From Craterostigma plantagineum (Eukaryota; Streptophyta; Magnoliopsida; Lamiales; Linderniaceae): a stretch of 64,000 bases of DNA. The stretch is from the NCBI GenBank assembly GCA_027422505.1, contig JAPQWV010000005.1:6391501-6455500 (forward strand), read 5' to 3'. A program made the position numbers and the translations under genes. The notes beneath the pieces were generated by a model. The model was not told the origin of the DNA. It was given only the letters and a program-made list of their open reading frames with translations, and searched no databases. Below are positions 20,703 to 34,900 of this stretch, piece after piece (within the stretch, counting starts at the first letter, position 1; the number at the start of each line of letters is the position of its first letter).

Positions 20703-21616
20703 GCTAATCGCATAGAAAAAAAATATGAATCATTTAACAATAATCATTTCACTAGTAAGTCATATCAATATATTATATATTATAAATGTGTATGGGTTAA
20801 TGAATAGTGTATTTCATCGTAATCTACAATTCTAGATATAGGGATAATGATTAACCTATTGAAGGATGAAGACACGTGTCAACAAATGCTCCATGTCTAT
20901 ATTATTTTTTAATAAATTAATTTGTATTAAATTACAATAGGCTTTAAAAAGTAAGAATAGCATAAACTATTAAAATATTTTAGTGTGAAAATAATGTGTA
21001 CTCTAAAAATAGCGTATTCATGTTCGGCAACCCTTCGTAAAATATAAAGTTCAATTGGAGTATCTTGAGTACCCATTGAGGTGCTATTCGTAAGAAGTTT
21101 AATGGGGAGTAAATTTCATATTACTTTCCGCCGCGTTTTCATGTTAGCCTTCATTATGCTAGAAATTTCACGTTTTTATGTACACTTTGCCATTGTTTGT
21201 GTTGAATACTTGAAGAGTTTGAATATTTATATATTATTTTTATAGCAATTTACATCACGTAAGTTTCCTTTCTTATTTAAGTTGGTGGCTCATCATGTGT
21301 TGTCAGTGTAAATTTCTTCAAATTAAAATTGAAGTTGCGTCGATTTTTTCAAATTAATCAACACATTATTAGATTAACGGAAGAAATGGAAAGAGCAGAA
21401 GTGCACTGCAGGAGAAGACCTCGGAATTCATTATCTATGCATCCCGAAAGATGTAATGAGTTATTGACTCGACCTAATTAACATATAATGGAAGCATATG
21501 TGTAGCGCTAAGTTTGCAGTTAAATCATTAAATAATAAATTGATAAAAATAATATGTTGATAGAAGAATTTATGGCATCATATCGCCGCGCACTGTGCGC
21601 GGCTCCAAATATCTAG
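20703..21616 (+). mobile_element. Helitron-type 3' end (start not located)
   Basis: A perfect 8-bp stem with a 3-bp loop (GCCGCGCA CTG TGCGCGGC, 21585-21603) is followed 10 bp later by CTAG (21613-21616) and then T. This is the Helitron 3' terminus pattern. The 5' TC end was not identified, so the span is only an upper bound. The terminus lies 30 bp past the stop of the SPH gene at 21647-22087. Confidence 0.6.
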
Positions 21617-21646
21617 TATATATATAAATATATTATATATATATCA

Positions 21647-22087
21647 TCACTCCCAATCATACATCTTCTGATCATTCTTACTACTCTTATCCGTTCCCCT
21701 GTAAAACCCATCGTCGCGAACTTCCCAGTAAATCTCACGATTTTTCTTCTTATTAAACTTCGATTCGTAAACTACGAAAGCCTTCTGCTTTTTTCCCCAC
21801 CAAAAATGGCAGAAGTAGAGCCTCCGCGGAGCAGCGCAGAAGCCCCAGTCCACGTAATCGCCTGTACGGATGGTCTTGTTGCAGACGTCACCGTCGCCGG
21901 CGGCGCAGTGGGCCCACAGAGGCGGCGATGACGTGGAGAGCCTGTTGATTACGTACATGTGGACGCTGAAGCTGAATAAGCATGTCCTTGCTTGTACTCT
22001 GCTGCAGCAGCAGCACAGCGTAAGAATGAGGTAGACGACTGTCGAGAAAACGCTGGTGGTTCTGACGGCGGAGGAGTACTTCTTCAT
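21647..22087 (-). CDS. S-protein homologue (plant self-incompatibility S1 family), intact
   Basis: Single-exon gene of 146 residues. A signal peptide (VFSTVVYLILTLCCCCS, likely cleaved after VQA) is followed by RTCLFSFSVHMYVINRLS, WAHCAAGDGDVC, GDYVDWGFCAAPRRLYFCH, FWWGKKQKAFVVYESKF, IYWEVRDDGFYRGTDKS and MYDWE. It is the closest paralogue of the 16044-16487 gene and shares all its Cys positions in the mature part. The product is expected to be secreted; function in this plant is unknown. ATG 22087 is supported by the signal peptide and by a TATA box (22179-22171) about 85 bp upstream. It is the last copy of the cluster, next to the NAC gene. Confidence 0.92.
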   Translation of the reverse strand: MKKYSSAVRTTSVFSTVVYLILTLCCCCSRVQARTCLFSFSVHMYVINRLSTSSPPLWAHCAAGDGDVCNKTIRTGDYVDWGFCAAPRRLYFCHFWWGKKQKAFVVYESKFNKKKNREIYWEVRDDGFYRGTDKSSKNDQKMYDWE

Positions 22088-22170
22088 GATCGTATTTGTA
22101 TGATAGTATTAAATTAATTTATGAGGTTTTTTGGTTGGTTTTTCGAGTACTCTGCGATGTTTTATTTTAT

Positions 22171-22240
22171 TATTTATAGGTGGGACTGGGAGTGGTCAAA
22201 GGGAGGAAAGGGTATTTTTATTAATCGTTGTAATGGAAAT
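22171..22240 (-). promoter_or_regulatory. SPH upstream block: W-box core and TATA
   Basis: On the minus strand TCCCTTTGACCACTCCC (TTGACC at 22199-22194) is followed by CCTATAAATA (TATA at 22179-22171). Spacing matches the block at 16561-16640. The conserved order across copies supports a real promoter. Confidence 0.5.
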
Positions 22241-23367
22241 GGCATAAAATCATGGACGTGTTTTTATTGATATTGATTGTCTTTTACTCTCTTTATATTC
22301 ATGCACGTAATCAAATATCAGAATGGTAGGATATGATTAGGGACTGCAATTATTGGTAAAATCGTGTTGTAATTAGCATTTATCCTACTATGAGTATGAC
22401 TCTTAACATATACACGTGATTAATGGGTATTAATTTCATTTAATCCTTACGAGATTTTAATGATTACGATTTGACTTTTTTTTTCTTTCGTATTTATCTG
22501 AATAGATAGATTAAACCGTTGTGGAACTCTTTTAAATTAATTAATACATAACTATATAACAAAATGTAGGTTAGTATTTGGTTGAACGTCGAAAGATAGA
22601 TTTCTCAAAATTATAAATTTGGATCACAATATTTTATAATCAAAAAATCATTTAAATTTTGGATCTTCAATTTCTTTTCGACAAAGTGTTGGAAGAAAAC
22701 ATATTTAAAGATGATTTTCCAGACATTCCAAGATGGTTTTTTGAATTATTAGAAAATGATACGTATACTATCTATGACATCGTGAAGACTATAAAGTCAT
22801 TTATGTTCTCTTCCCTAAACTCGTCAGAAAGCAAACATGATTAAAATAAAATGTTATTTAACTAAATCTCTTTCCGAAAAAAATTAAATAAAGAGGAAAA
22901 AAAATGAGAACCAGCCAAAGACTTTTCAAGATTTCAACACATAATCCCACACTCTATACACGTTACATAATAATCACTTTGCCCCTTTAGTTCCAATTTC
23001 TTGTCAAGCAAGCAACCCATAAAAAATTATTACATACACTCTTAAACTCAAACCTCAGATTTCTTAGCCCACCTGTAATAAAGTACCAATCCAAGGAATA
23101 AATGATGACAGATAAGCAATCGCTAAGAATTTCTTTTCACCCATCAATTAATATATAATAATGTACTACCAGGTAGGATAGGAGCAACCCAAAAACCAAA
23201 CCTTTACTTGCCTTGCAATCTTCCCTCAAAGCCCGACCTTTTTTCTATTACTTCCTCTCTCACCTTGTCCATTTCTTTAACTGTGTGTCTGTGTTTTTAC
23301 ATCCGAGTCTTATCAGTGCGCTGAGAATCAGTGTTCTCTGTACTACCTTCGCTATTTTTTTGGAGAA
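22241..23367. other. Intergenic, SPH upstream flank and NAC upstream region
   Basis: The left half matches SPH-unit upstream DNA near 13150-13940 (ATGTAGGTTAGTATTTGGTTGAAC). A 61-codon frame at 22659-22844 has no family resemblance. The right half, CT-rich just before 23368, is the likely promoter and 5' leader of the NAC gene. No other feature seen. Confidence 0.5.
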
Positions 23368-25289
23368 ATGGAAGGTCAAGATGCGGCAGCGGGCGCGGCG
23401 GCGGTAAGCAAGGCGGCGGCGGCGCCTCCGACGTCGCTGGCGCCGGGGTATAGGTTCCATCCCACCGACGAGGAGTTAGTTAGGTACTATTTGAAAAGGA
23501 AAGCTTGTGGGCAGCCTTTTAGGTTCGAGGCCGTGGCAGTCACCGACGTTTATAAATCAGAGCCTTGGCAGCTTGCTGGTATTTGCTTTAAAGATTCAAT
23601 CTTTTGTCTGTTTTCTTACATAGAGATGCTCGATTTGATCTGAATTGACTTGGGCTTCTGATTTTGTCTGTCTTTTGTTGCTTTCATGTGATGTTGTATG
23701 CTTGTTTTGTTGGTGTAAAAGCTGTAATCTTTGAGCTATTTCCTGCTCTTCTTTAGTCCGTTTGGTGATATAAGCGCTTATGTTGCTGACGATTATTGGA
23801 ACTTACTTGTGATTTCAAGTGATTTTTGAAATGTAATGACTTGAGGTGCAAGTGAATGGTTAATCCTTCCAATTTGTTGTTGATTTTTCAAGTTGACTGA
23901 AGAACAAGAACATAAATGTGGTTTACTTTTCTATCCTTTGATTAGGTGAAAATGATCCTATTCTTCGGATGGAATTCTAGAAATTCAGCTGAATAACCAA
24001 TTTATGTTCCGTGATCTTAGATTCTTTCTGTATCAATCGTCTATACGTTCGCTCTTTGCGTTAAAAAAGTGTCTATCTATACCTTCGCTCGCTAACGTAA
24101 TAACTTCTTTACTGTTCCGTGTAAAGACTTGTCCTTGATCAAGACGCGAGACCTAGAATGGTACTTCTTCAGTCCCACGGACAAGAAGTACGGTAGCGGG
24201 TCCCGTCTAAACCGAGCAACGGGCCAAGGCTATTGGAAAGCCACTGGCAAAGACCGGGCGGTGAAGCACAAAAACGAGACGATTGGAATGAAAAAAACGC
24301 TCGTGTTTCACAGCGGTCGGGCGCCCGATGGTCAAAGGACGAATTGGGTGATGCACGAATATCGCCTTTGTGATACTGAGCTTCAAAATGCTGGCGTTAC
24401 TCAGGTACTGAAATGCTCTTCAACTTTTGCGCTTTTTTTCATTATATATGTGTGTGTGTGTGTGTGTTTGCGTTAATCTTTTGTGTGTGTGTGTAGAATG
24501 CGTTCGTTCTGTGCCGTATCTTCCAAAAGAGCGGGTTGGGGCCGCCCAATGGGGAACGATTTGCGCCTTTTTTGGAGGAAGAATGGGAAAATAACGATGG
24601 CGTGACTCTTTCGATCCCCCATGGAGATGCTACAGAAGGTGAAGCGGCGAATGTCGATGAGGTGCGTTTCTCGGTTTTTTTTTTTTAGACAAAAAAAAAA
24701 GCATTTCGATCGCATCTATTGTTATTTTATTTATTTATTACGCGCACTTTTAGACCCTTTCTATTTGTTATTATCGCGTTGCGTTATTTTTCGTTAGGAC
24801 GTAACGCCTCTCTCCATAGCTCCTCCGCAAATCGAGAGCCAAACCGGGCCTCTCTCGGGCGAAAGGGATAGGCCCGAAACTCCTTTGCCCGAGCCGAAAA
24901 GATCAAAGCTCGACGACCCAAGCCCGTCGAAGCCAAATGGGTCCCAAGAATCAGCAACAACTGCTTCCCAAGAACCTCATCTGACGATGGGCGCTAATTC
25001 ATCGTCTAGTCTTCTTGAATTTTCATTAGTGGGACCCTCCGAGGGCGCAAATATTGACAGCAGTCGAGTCAACTCTCGCGCCTTTGACTCCTCTAACGTG
25101 GAGAAATCGGTGCCTTCGGGGTACTTGAAGTTCATAAAGAACCTCGAGGGGGAGATACTTAGTGCTTCCATGGAGCGCGAGAGCCTAAAGATTGAAGTGA
25201 TGAGAGCCCAAGCGATGATCAACGTTCTTCAGTCTCGGGTCAACCTTTTGTCGACCGAGAATGAGGATATCAGAAGGCGCAGCGCATAA
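23368..25289 (+). CDS. NAC transcription factor, NAC050/NAC052-like
   Basis: Four exons (23368-23578, 24127-24404, 24497-24661, 24798-25289) give 381 residues with exact phase closure. The NAC DNA-binding domain starts near residue 24 with [21 protein letters not shown] and continues with [63 protein letters not shown] and [17 protein letters not shown]. The C-terminal half is acidic and Ser/Pro-rich, has LLEFSLVG, and ends in a predicted coiled coil ([20 protein letters not shown], then [15 protein letters not shown]). No membrane segment, unlike NAC53/78. This combination matches Arabidopsis ANAC050/052, nuclear repressors that work with the histone demethylase JMJ14; that role is carried over by family. 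Intron 2 has a GT-microsatellite at its 3' end. Confidence 0.92.
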
Positions 25290-25444
25290 GGACGGGGCGG
25301 GCGGGCGATTTATTGCATACTCTTTATCAAAGTAGATTTTAGTTTTAGTTGTCTGAAATGTTTTGAATCATGGTACTGTGGTTTTTTTCTCCTTTTTTAT
25401 GAGTTCGAACTGAAGTGGACTTATTTTGAACTTATATTAGGTAC

Positions 25445-25603
25445 GGTTTCGGATTGTCTGTGCCACAACAGTGTTCCACCATTATGTTCCACCAACCATT
25501 CCCCGACAAGTGTTAAACTCAGTTGACCAACTGTACACTTGTCGCAATTTGGTTGGTGGAACTCCAGATTGGAACACCAATCTGGAACAGAGGATTCAAT
25601 CTA
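25445..25603. mobile_element. Small Mutator-like MITE, 9-bp TSD
   Basis: Exact 9-bp repeats ATTAGGTAC flank it (25436-25444 and 25604-25612). The ends are imperfectly inverted: GGATTGTCTGTGCCA near the left end and, inverted from the right, GAATCCTCTGTTCCA. 159 bp, in the 3' flank of the NAC gene. Confidence 0.7.
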
Positions 25604-25612
25604 ATTAGGTAC

Positions 25613-26025
25613 TGGCGTATCTACACTTAAATACTACCAAATAAAGTAAAAGACAATCAATTTAGTATCATGTCGGAAAAATTTTATATGTAAGTATCTA
25701 GTAGAATAAAGCTTTTATACATATAGCTACTCGTTTGGTTGTACCATTTTTATCATCGTTTACTTATCTTTTTAAATTACTTATCATATCACGTGTTTAT
25801 GTAGTATCTAATTCCCAAATATTTTGTGCCATATTTCTGTAAGCATGTCGTATCTTTTTTCAATGTATTATGTAACAAAATATAATTTTATATAGCACCT
25901 AAATTGCTGATGTACTTTCTATCAAGCGGTACCTATGTGTAAAAATTTTTTCCTCTCAGATACCTACACAGAAAAAAAATGTTGACATGGAACTGATTTG
26001 ATATGTGTAAACTTCCCTTTTATAT
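25613..26025. mobile_element. Mutator-like element relic related to 16657-17082
   Basis: The left end GGCGTATCTACACTTAAATAC resembles the 16657 element's GGGTTCTTTACACATAAATAC. The right end (ATATGTGTAAACTTCC, about 26003-26018) is its inverted partner. The interior repeats GTATCTAGTAG-, GTACC- and GTACCTATGTGTAAA-like words. No duplication was found, so the boundaries are approximate. Confidence 0.45.
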
Positions 26026-26247
26026 ATTAAATTTCCAATATAAATATCTTAATTGCAGTGAAAGAAAAACACCATATACACACCAGCAAGCACAGGAAAA
26101 CAGAAATGTTCAAACTTCCAAGTAAACATACCTTTATGATATTTATTGGATAGCATGCAAGCAAAACTATAATGCTATGCTATATAACAAGTTTTGCAAA
26201 AGCTTTCTCAAGTATATACGATGATTGTTGTATAATGGCTTAGCTCA

Positions 26248-29554
<3,307 letters not shown>

Positions 29555-30331
29555 GGATAGAAGAAGCTCAAGGAGATATCAGAGTTCAATGAGTTTAAGA
29601 GTTCAGTGTGTGTGTTTGTCAAGTATATCGAGGAGGCTTTGTGTTTTTGAAGATGATGTAAGGCTAATTATGTGACACTTGTCAATTTTTTCATATTATC
29701 TCATCTTAATCTGGTTTTGACTTTTGAGAAGTCCCTTATCTATTGTTTTCTTTGGGCCTCTAAGAAAATTCTTTCTTGAAAGATTCAAATAGGAAAACGA
29801 TAACTACTGTTATTTTCACATATTAGTGGATCTTAATAATTATTCCCACAAAAGTTCAAAATAAAAAATAATAAGTATTCCCACAAAATATAATTTTCTC
29901 GAGAAAATGTCTATATGTAAATATGTACTTTTCTAAGGAGATTTCGTACATCTTAGTTCCGATACTAAGTTCAAACAATATGTGAACCTCATTGTGTGGC
30001 ACAACCACGTTTTCCAACAACGCTAATCTCCTTAATACATGATATTTAGTCATTTCTTTTTAATTTGTCTTGGTGTATTTCCTTCATATTATTATTAGGA
30101 TCAGTTAATATTATCGTAAATTGATCCCTACATATTATACATGAAGGGGATGTAAGTTGTGTGGAATTTCAGTGAGTGATACAATCCTACAATCTTGGTT
30201 TTATTTATTTATTTATTTATTTTATCGATGAAATTAATACACACGCTTATATAAGCTAAATCCACGACGGTCGATCTTTTTCATCTTCGGCGAGTGAGCA
30301 AATCCCTAATCCCCAAAGACAGAGTAGAAAA
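29555..30331. promoter_or_regulatory. Divergent intergenic region, NADP-MDH and UPF0729-type gene
   Basis: 777 bp separate the ATG codons of two divergently transcribed genes, so both promoters should lie here. The NADP-MDH side is CT/GA-rich near 29580-29660. The other side has CT-rich sequence near 30260-30330. No exact TATA box or named cis-element can be assigned with confidence. Confidence 0.4.
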
Positions 30332-31437
30332 ATGGTAACAACGCTACAATCTTATCTATCTGTTTCGATCGGTTAATCAATTTTGTACCATTCTTATGTC
30401 GAAATTTCCAGGTGTGCTTGGCTTGTCTGGTGCCGTTATTCCTTGTTCCGATCGTCAATTTGTTGCCGGTCCTCTTCGATTTCTTCATGGTTTGGATCAA
30501 TTTCTCATCTTCCAACTTCGATTTCGTTTGAGGCGTAGTTTCTTCGATTTATTCATTTCGTCTTAATTGCATATTCAGGCGAAGATTTACAGGTTATTCG
30601 GATGGGAATATCGGAAGCCTGAGAGAGCTCCGCCCGTTTGCCCTATGAAGCCGATCGAGCCCGAAACAACCGCGAATGACTCGGTGAGTGATTACAATTG
30701 CCAGTTATATATTTTATTTCACAGAATTACATTGTAAGGGTTAGAAGCAAAATGAATTCTTGGCAGTGGATCATTAAATTTATGATTGTATCTTTGCTTG
30801 GAAGAGATGATATCTTGGTCTGATGGGTTTGTTTAAATGATGAAACTTAAAAATCTTAAAATTTAGCCTCTCGGGAACCTGTCGAATGGAGAAAGGTAGG
30901 ATTCGGTTAAAAATTTGAATAGCATGGTTAGCTTATATTAATTTCGTTAGGATATTGAGCAGTTGAGCGAGCGAGCTTCAATTGTTTTCTCAACTAAATA
31001 CTGCTATGGAGATTGGTTTGATATGATCTTTTTATATGAGGTGGAAGATTCGACTAAAGATCCCTTTGTTTTTTCATCGACTTGCTAATCTGTGAAACTG
31101 ATATTCCGACGACCATACAAGTTTGAACTATCCATTCCATCCTTGATTATTGCACTATGCTTCTTATTGCATTTAAGATTCCCCATTCTTTATTTGAACT
31201 CCTAACTTGAACGAATGAATCTGGGGAGCAACCACATAGGATGTGTTTCGTTTCCACTGTACTGTCATGTCTTTTTTTTTTTCGATTTTTGCTGAATTTC
31301 ATGAAGTAGACCAGCAATTTTTTTATGCTGCATATTTGACTTTCCACCCATATCAGAACTTTGCAGGTGACCATAGCCTCGTCGAACCCAATCCTTCACA
31401 AAACCCAATAGGAGCTCACGAGGACAAACAAGACTGA
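30332..31437 (+). CDS. Small C18orf32/UPF0729-type membrane protein
   Basis: Four exons give 88 residues: ATG alone (30332-30334), 30412-30489, 30579-30683 and 31357-31437. Residues 2-24 form a hydrophobic N-terminus ([20 protein letters not shown]), followed by [20 protein letters not shown] and [13 protein letters not shown], the conserved core of this eukaryotic family. Human C18orf32 is a lipid-droplet/ER-associated protein; the plant role is not established. The last exon was taken from the acceptor TATCAG at 31356, because that frame ends HEDKQD, like the lysine/acid tail of relatives. The alternative acceptor 10 bp downstream (exon from 31367) gives a shorter tail stopping at 31411. 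The initiator codon stands alone in its exon, directly followed by a GT donor (ATG|GTAACA). Confidence 0.8.
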
Positions 31438-31946
31438 GCACATTTATATGCTAATAGAACTTTTAAGCATCTAATACCTTATGTTTGCATGAATTATGGT
31501 TAAATTGATGTATATTGACGACTTCCAAAAAATAAACATATACAATGTCGAGGAATCTGTCAATTAAGATTTAAATTGATAAAATGCTCCAAATACAAAA
31601 GTTTAAACTTTTGATTAATTTTAATTTTATATATTTTGTTGATTAATTTCTTTTTTGCTCCTTGTATGTAGAATTTTCTTTTTCGGAAGATCGTGAAAAT
31701 TCATCTCCATTACCTATGTCGACTTCTTTAGGATTCTGTTAAATGATCACAATTTTCATTTCACAGCTTATAAGCGGTGGATATAATTTAATTCTTTTTC
31801 CAAACAAGATAACATTAAGGATGCAGTTTATTCGTGACACATTTCAAAGTGCAAGAAGTACAGTAATTAAGGATACAATGAGCGGTAATCAATACGAGCG
31901 TGGTTTGGTTAGTCAGAAATGTCTTACCAGTTTTTTTTTTTCTTAT

Positions 31947-34900
31947 TCAGTACCTATGAATAAGATTCTTCCATGCATCCTTATTCTCAGAGTAGTACCT
32001 AACCTCCGCCTGAATAGTTACAAAAAAAAAATGGAACAATTTACTCATCATTCGTTGTATCTTCGATGCTGCTAGGCCGCGTTTGGTACGGGGCTTTAAG
32101 TAGAAAAGAAAATGTGAAGATACAGCGGCCGAAGTTCAAAATATCATTGTTCGACGCCCTAACATAGTTTTCAGTCGTGTTTTCCATACACGAATTCCGC
32201 ATATCAAACGCAGCATAAGAGTGTGTTTGGTTCATGGAAATTAGTAGGGAAAAGAAAAAGAAAAGGAAAATTAATTTCGTGTTTGGTCGATTGGAGGAAA
32301 AGAAAAGAAAAAGAAAATTTGGTTTAGTTTTGATTAAAACTAAGGAAAACTAATTTCCTCACCAAATGGTGCAAAAAACGAATGAAAACTTATGGAAATC
32401 ATTTTCTCCCTCGTTTCTTTTCCACCCTACTTTCCTCGAACCAAACACAGCCTAAGGGTGCGTTTGGTCCGCGGAATTTGATGCGGAAAAGAAAAGAAAA
32501 TTGTGGTCATACGCATTAAATTATTGTACATTACGCATCACGTGTCGTACCATTCCACTTTTTTTTTTTCACGTCGAAATCCGTAAACCAAACGGAGCCT
32601 AAGGGTATGTTTTGTTTATGGATTTTAGTGAGGAAAAGAAAAGAAAAGAAAAGAAAATGGAAAGGAAAATTAGTTTTTGTGTTGGTTGATTAGAGAAATA
32701 GATGAGGAAAAGAAAAGAAAACTTAAACCAATTTAAGCTAAAATCATGGAAAAGCACTTTCCTCACTAAATGATGAGGAAAATGAAGGAAAACAAGTTGA
32801 AATCATTTTCTCTTTAGTTTTCTTTTCCTCGCCCATTTCCTTGATCCAAACACACCCTAAGTGTTTGCGTTGTAATGAAAGCAAGTATGCTATTACGCAC
32901 CTTTCTAACGCCCGTAACAGCAACGAGAAGCTTCTCTCCGATCAGTTCCCTCATCACGGCGTCTTTCTCCAGCGCTTCGACGGCTTCTGAGAGCGAGCTT
33001 GGGAGCCTTCGCACCTTATCTTTTACGTTGTAAGGATTGTCATCTGCCGAACGTATAATGATGCGTCGATTCGAGCATATCATTTTATCGAATTGTTGCA
33101 ATATTTTTGCAAAAGCAGCTTAATAGTTAGTTTACCTATTGGTTGGGGAAGAACGGCGTGTTTCCTAAGACCATCGATTCCAGCGGCTATGATCGAGGCG
33201 AGTCCCAAGTAAGGATTTGCACATCCGTCGAACGCTTTGATCTCGAAGTTGCTCACCGAGCCGTACAGAGCGGCGACTCTAAGAGGAGCTTCCTTGTTTT
33301 CCATCCCCCAGCATTGGTACGCTCCGCTCCAAGTATTGGGCTGTATTCGATCGTAACTGAAAAAGGAGAGGCCATTTCGATGACGACGATTTTATTAAGT
33401 GTAATAATTTATTACGAGAAATTGGAAGTACGTAAGCAGCTGACTGTTGAGATTTCTATTCTATCCTAAATCAGTTAATTCAAGTAATACATCAAAGAGG
33501 CAACTTCATTTATTACCAATTGGTTTTAGGTTGAAGCCATCGATTTCTAATACTGACCTGTTTGGGACGGGAGCTGTGAAGGCTAGAATGGAAGGAAGGT
33601 GATCCAATACACCGGCCATGAACTCCGTTCCAAGCTTGGAGATTCCGTACTTAGATGCCTCGGTATTAGGGTCCTTAAACACGTTCACTCCGTTTTGAGA
33701 TAAACTGATGTGCACGTGCGATCCCGAGCCTATATCATTGAGTGAGTACCTGGAGACAAAAAAAAACGTGGGAATTATAGGGCACTTTTTGTTATCGCGG
33801 AGAAAATGCATCATATTTTCTTATAATGTTACTTTTTTTTTTAAGTCATGTAATTTAGGGGGGTGGCGTTGTTGGGAATAAATTTAGAAGGCGGCATTGT
33901 GTGGACAATAGCTATCAAAATTATACAATTTATCGACATTATACTCTGAAAACCTAGATTTTGCTCCAAATTCTACCGTCCGACGAATGTAGGGCGACCC
34001 TATACGAACAATAACTTCTAAAATAAATCAATTTTGGGACAACATCTAGGATTCCTACGTATATTGTCTCTAAATTGCTTCATTTTAAAAGTCAGTGTCC
34101 GTATAACGTCACCCCCTAAATTCATTCCCGATAATGCCGACCCCCTAAATTACAGGACAAAAAAAAATAATACCATTTCTTATATCACAAGATAGTGTTG
34201 CACGTACTTGGGCACAAAAGTGGCTAAAAGTCCGTGTTTTCTGGCCACAGAACGGACGACTTCACGTGTGTATACTAAATTGTCGGCTGCAGATTCGTAA
34301 TCTGTATAACCCAAGGCAAACTCAAACTGCCCATTCCCAGATTCAGCATGTACCTACATGATATCGGAAGGCAAATGATAGTTAGATAGTAACAATTTAT
34401 GGTTTCGACTCTCATGGATGATCAAACTTCGAATACTTCTGTAGATGAGGGGGAAAATGGTACAAATTTTCACTTTTGATGTTAATGGAAAGAATGAGGT
34501 ATTCATCTAGCAGCTAAATAACCATTACTTTTCAATATTTCTCATAGATAAGATCATAACATAGCGCAAGCATAAGCACACCTGTTCCACTGTAATACTC
34601 AAGGACTGAAGAGAATCAGCGATTTCACGTAGGATGGGAAATGCAGCATCGAGTGCTGACGTGGAGCAGTAGGGTGTTGCATCGAATGGAACCCATTTTT
34701 CTTCCCCATTACTGCGAAGTTCATCAAAGCGAAAAAAGAATCATAAGACATCAGAAGAGTTGAAAATGATATAAAAAATCATATGTCTGTCTATTTTCTG
34801 ACATACTCGGTAACACTTCGCAGGAGGTAAAATTCGTTTTCAAAGCCCGCATTCACTACCTGCACGAATTAGTACAAGTTTCAAGCACACCGATAGTAAA

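Noticed and set aside
2423..22087. SPH cluster as a complete self-incompatibility locus
   Set aside because: No partner determinant (such as a PrpS-like membrane protein, S-RNase or F-box cluster) is present in the window, and most SPH genes are not known to act in self-incompatibility.
22659..22844. 61-codon frame starting MDLQFLFDKVLEENIF
   Set aside because: No recognisable family, AT-rich spacer, no supporting splice sites or conservation visible.
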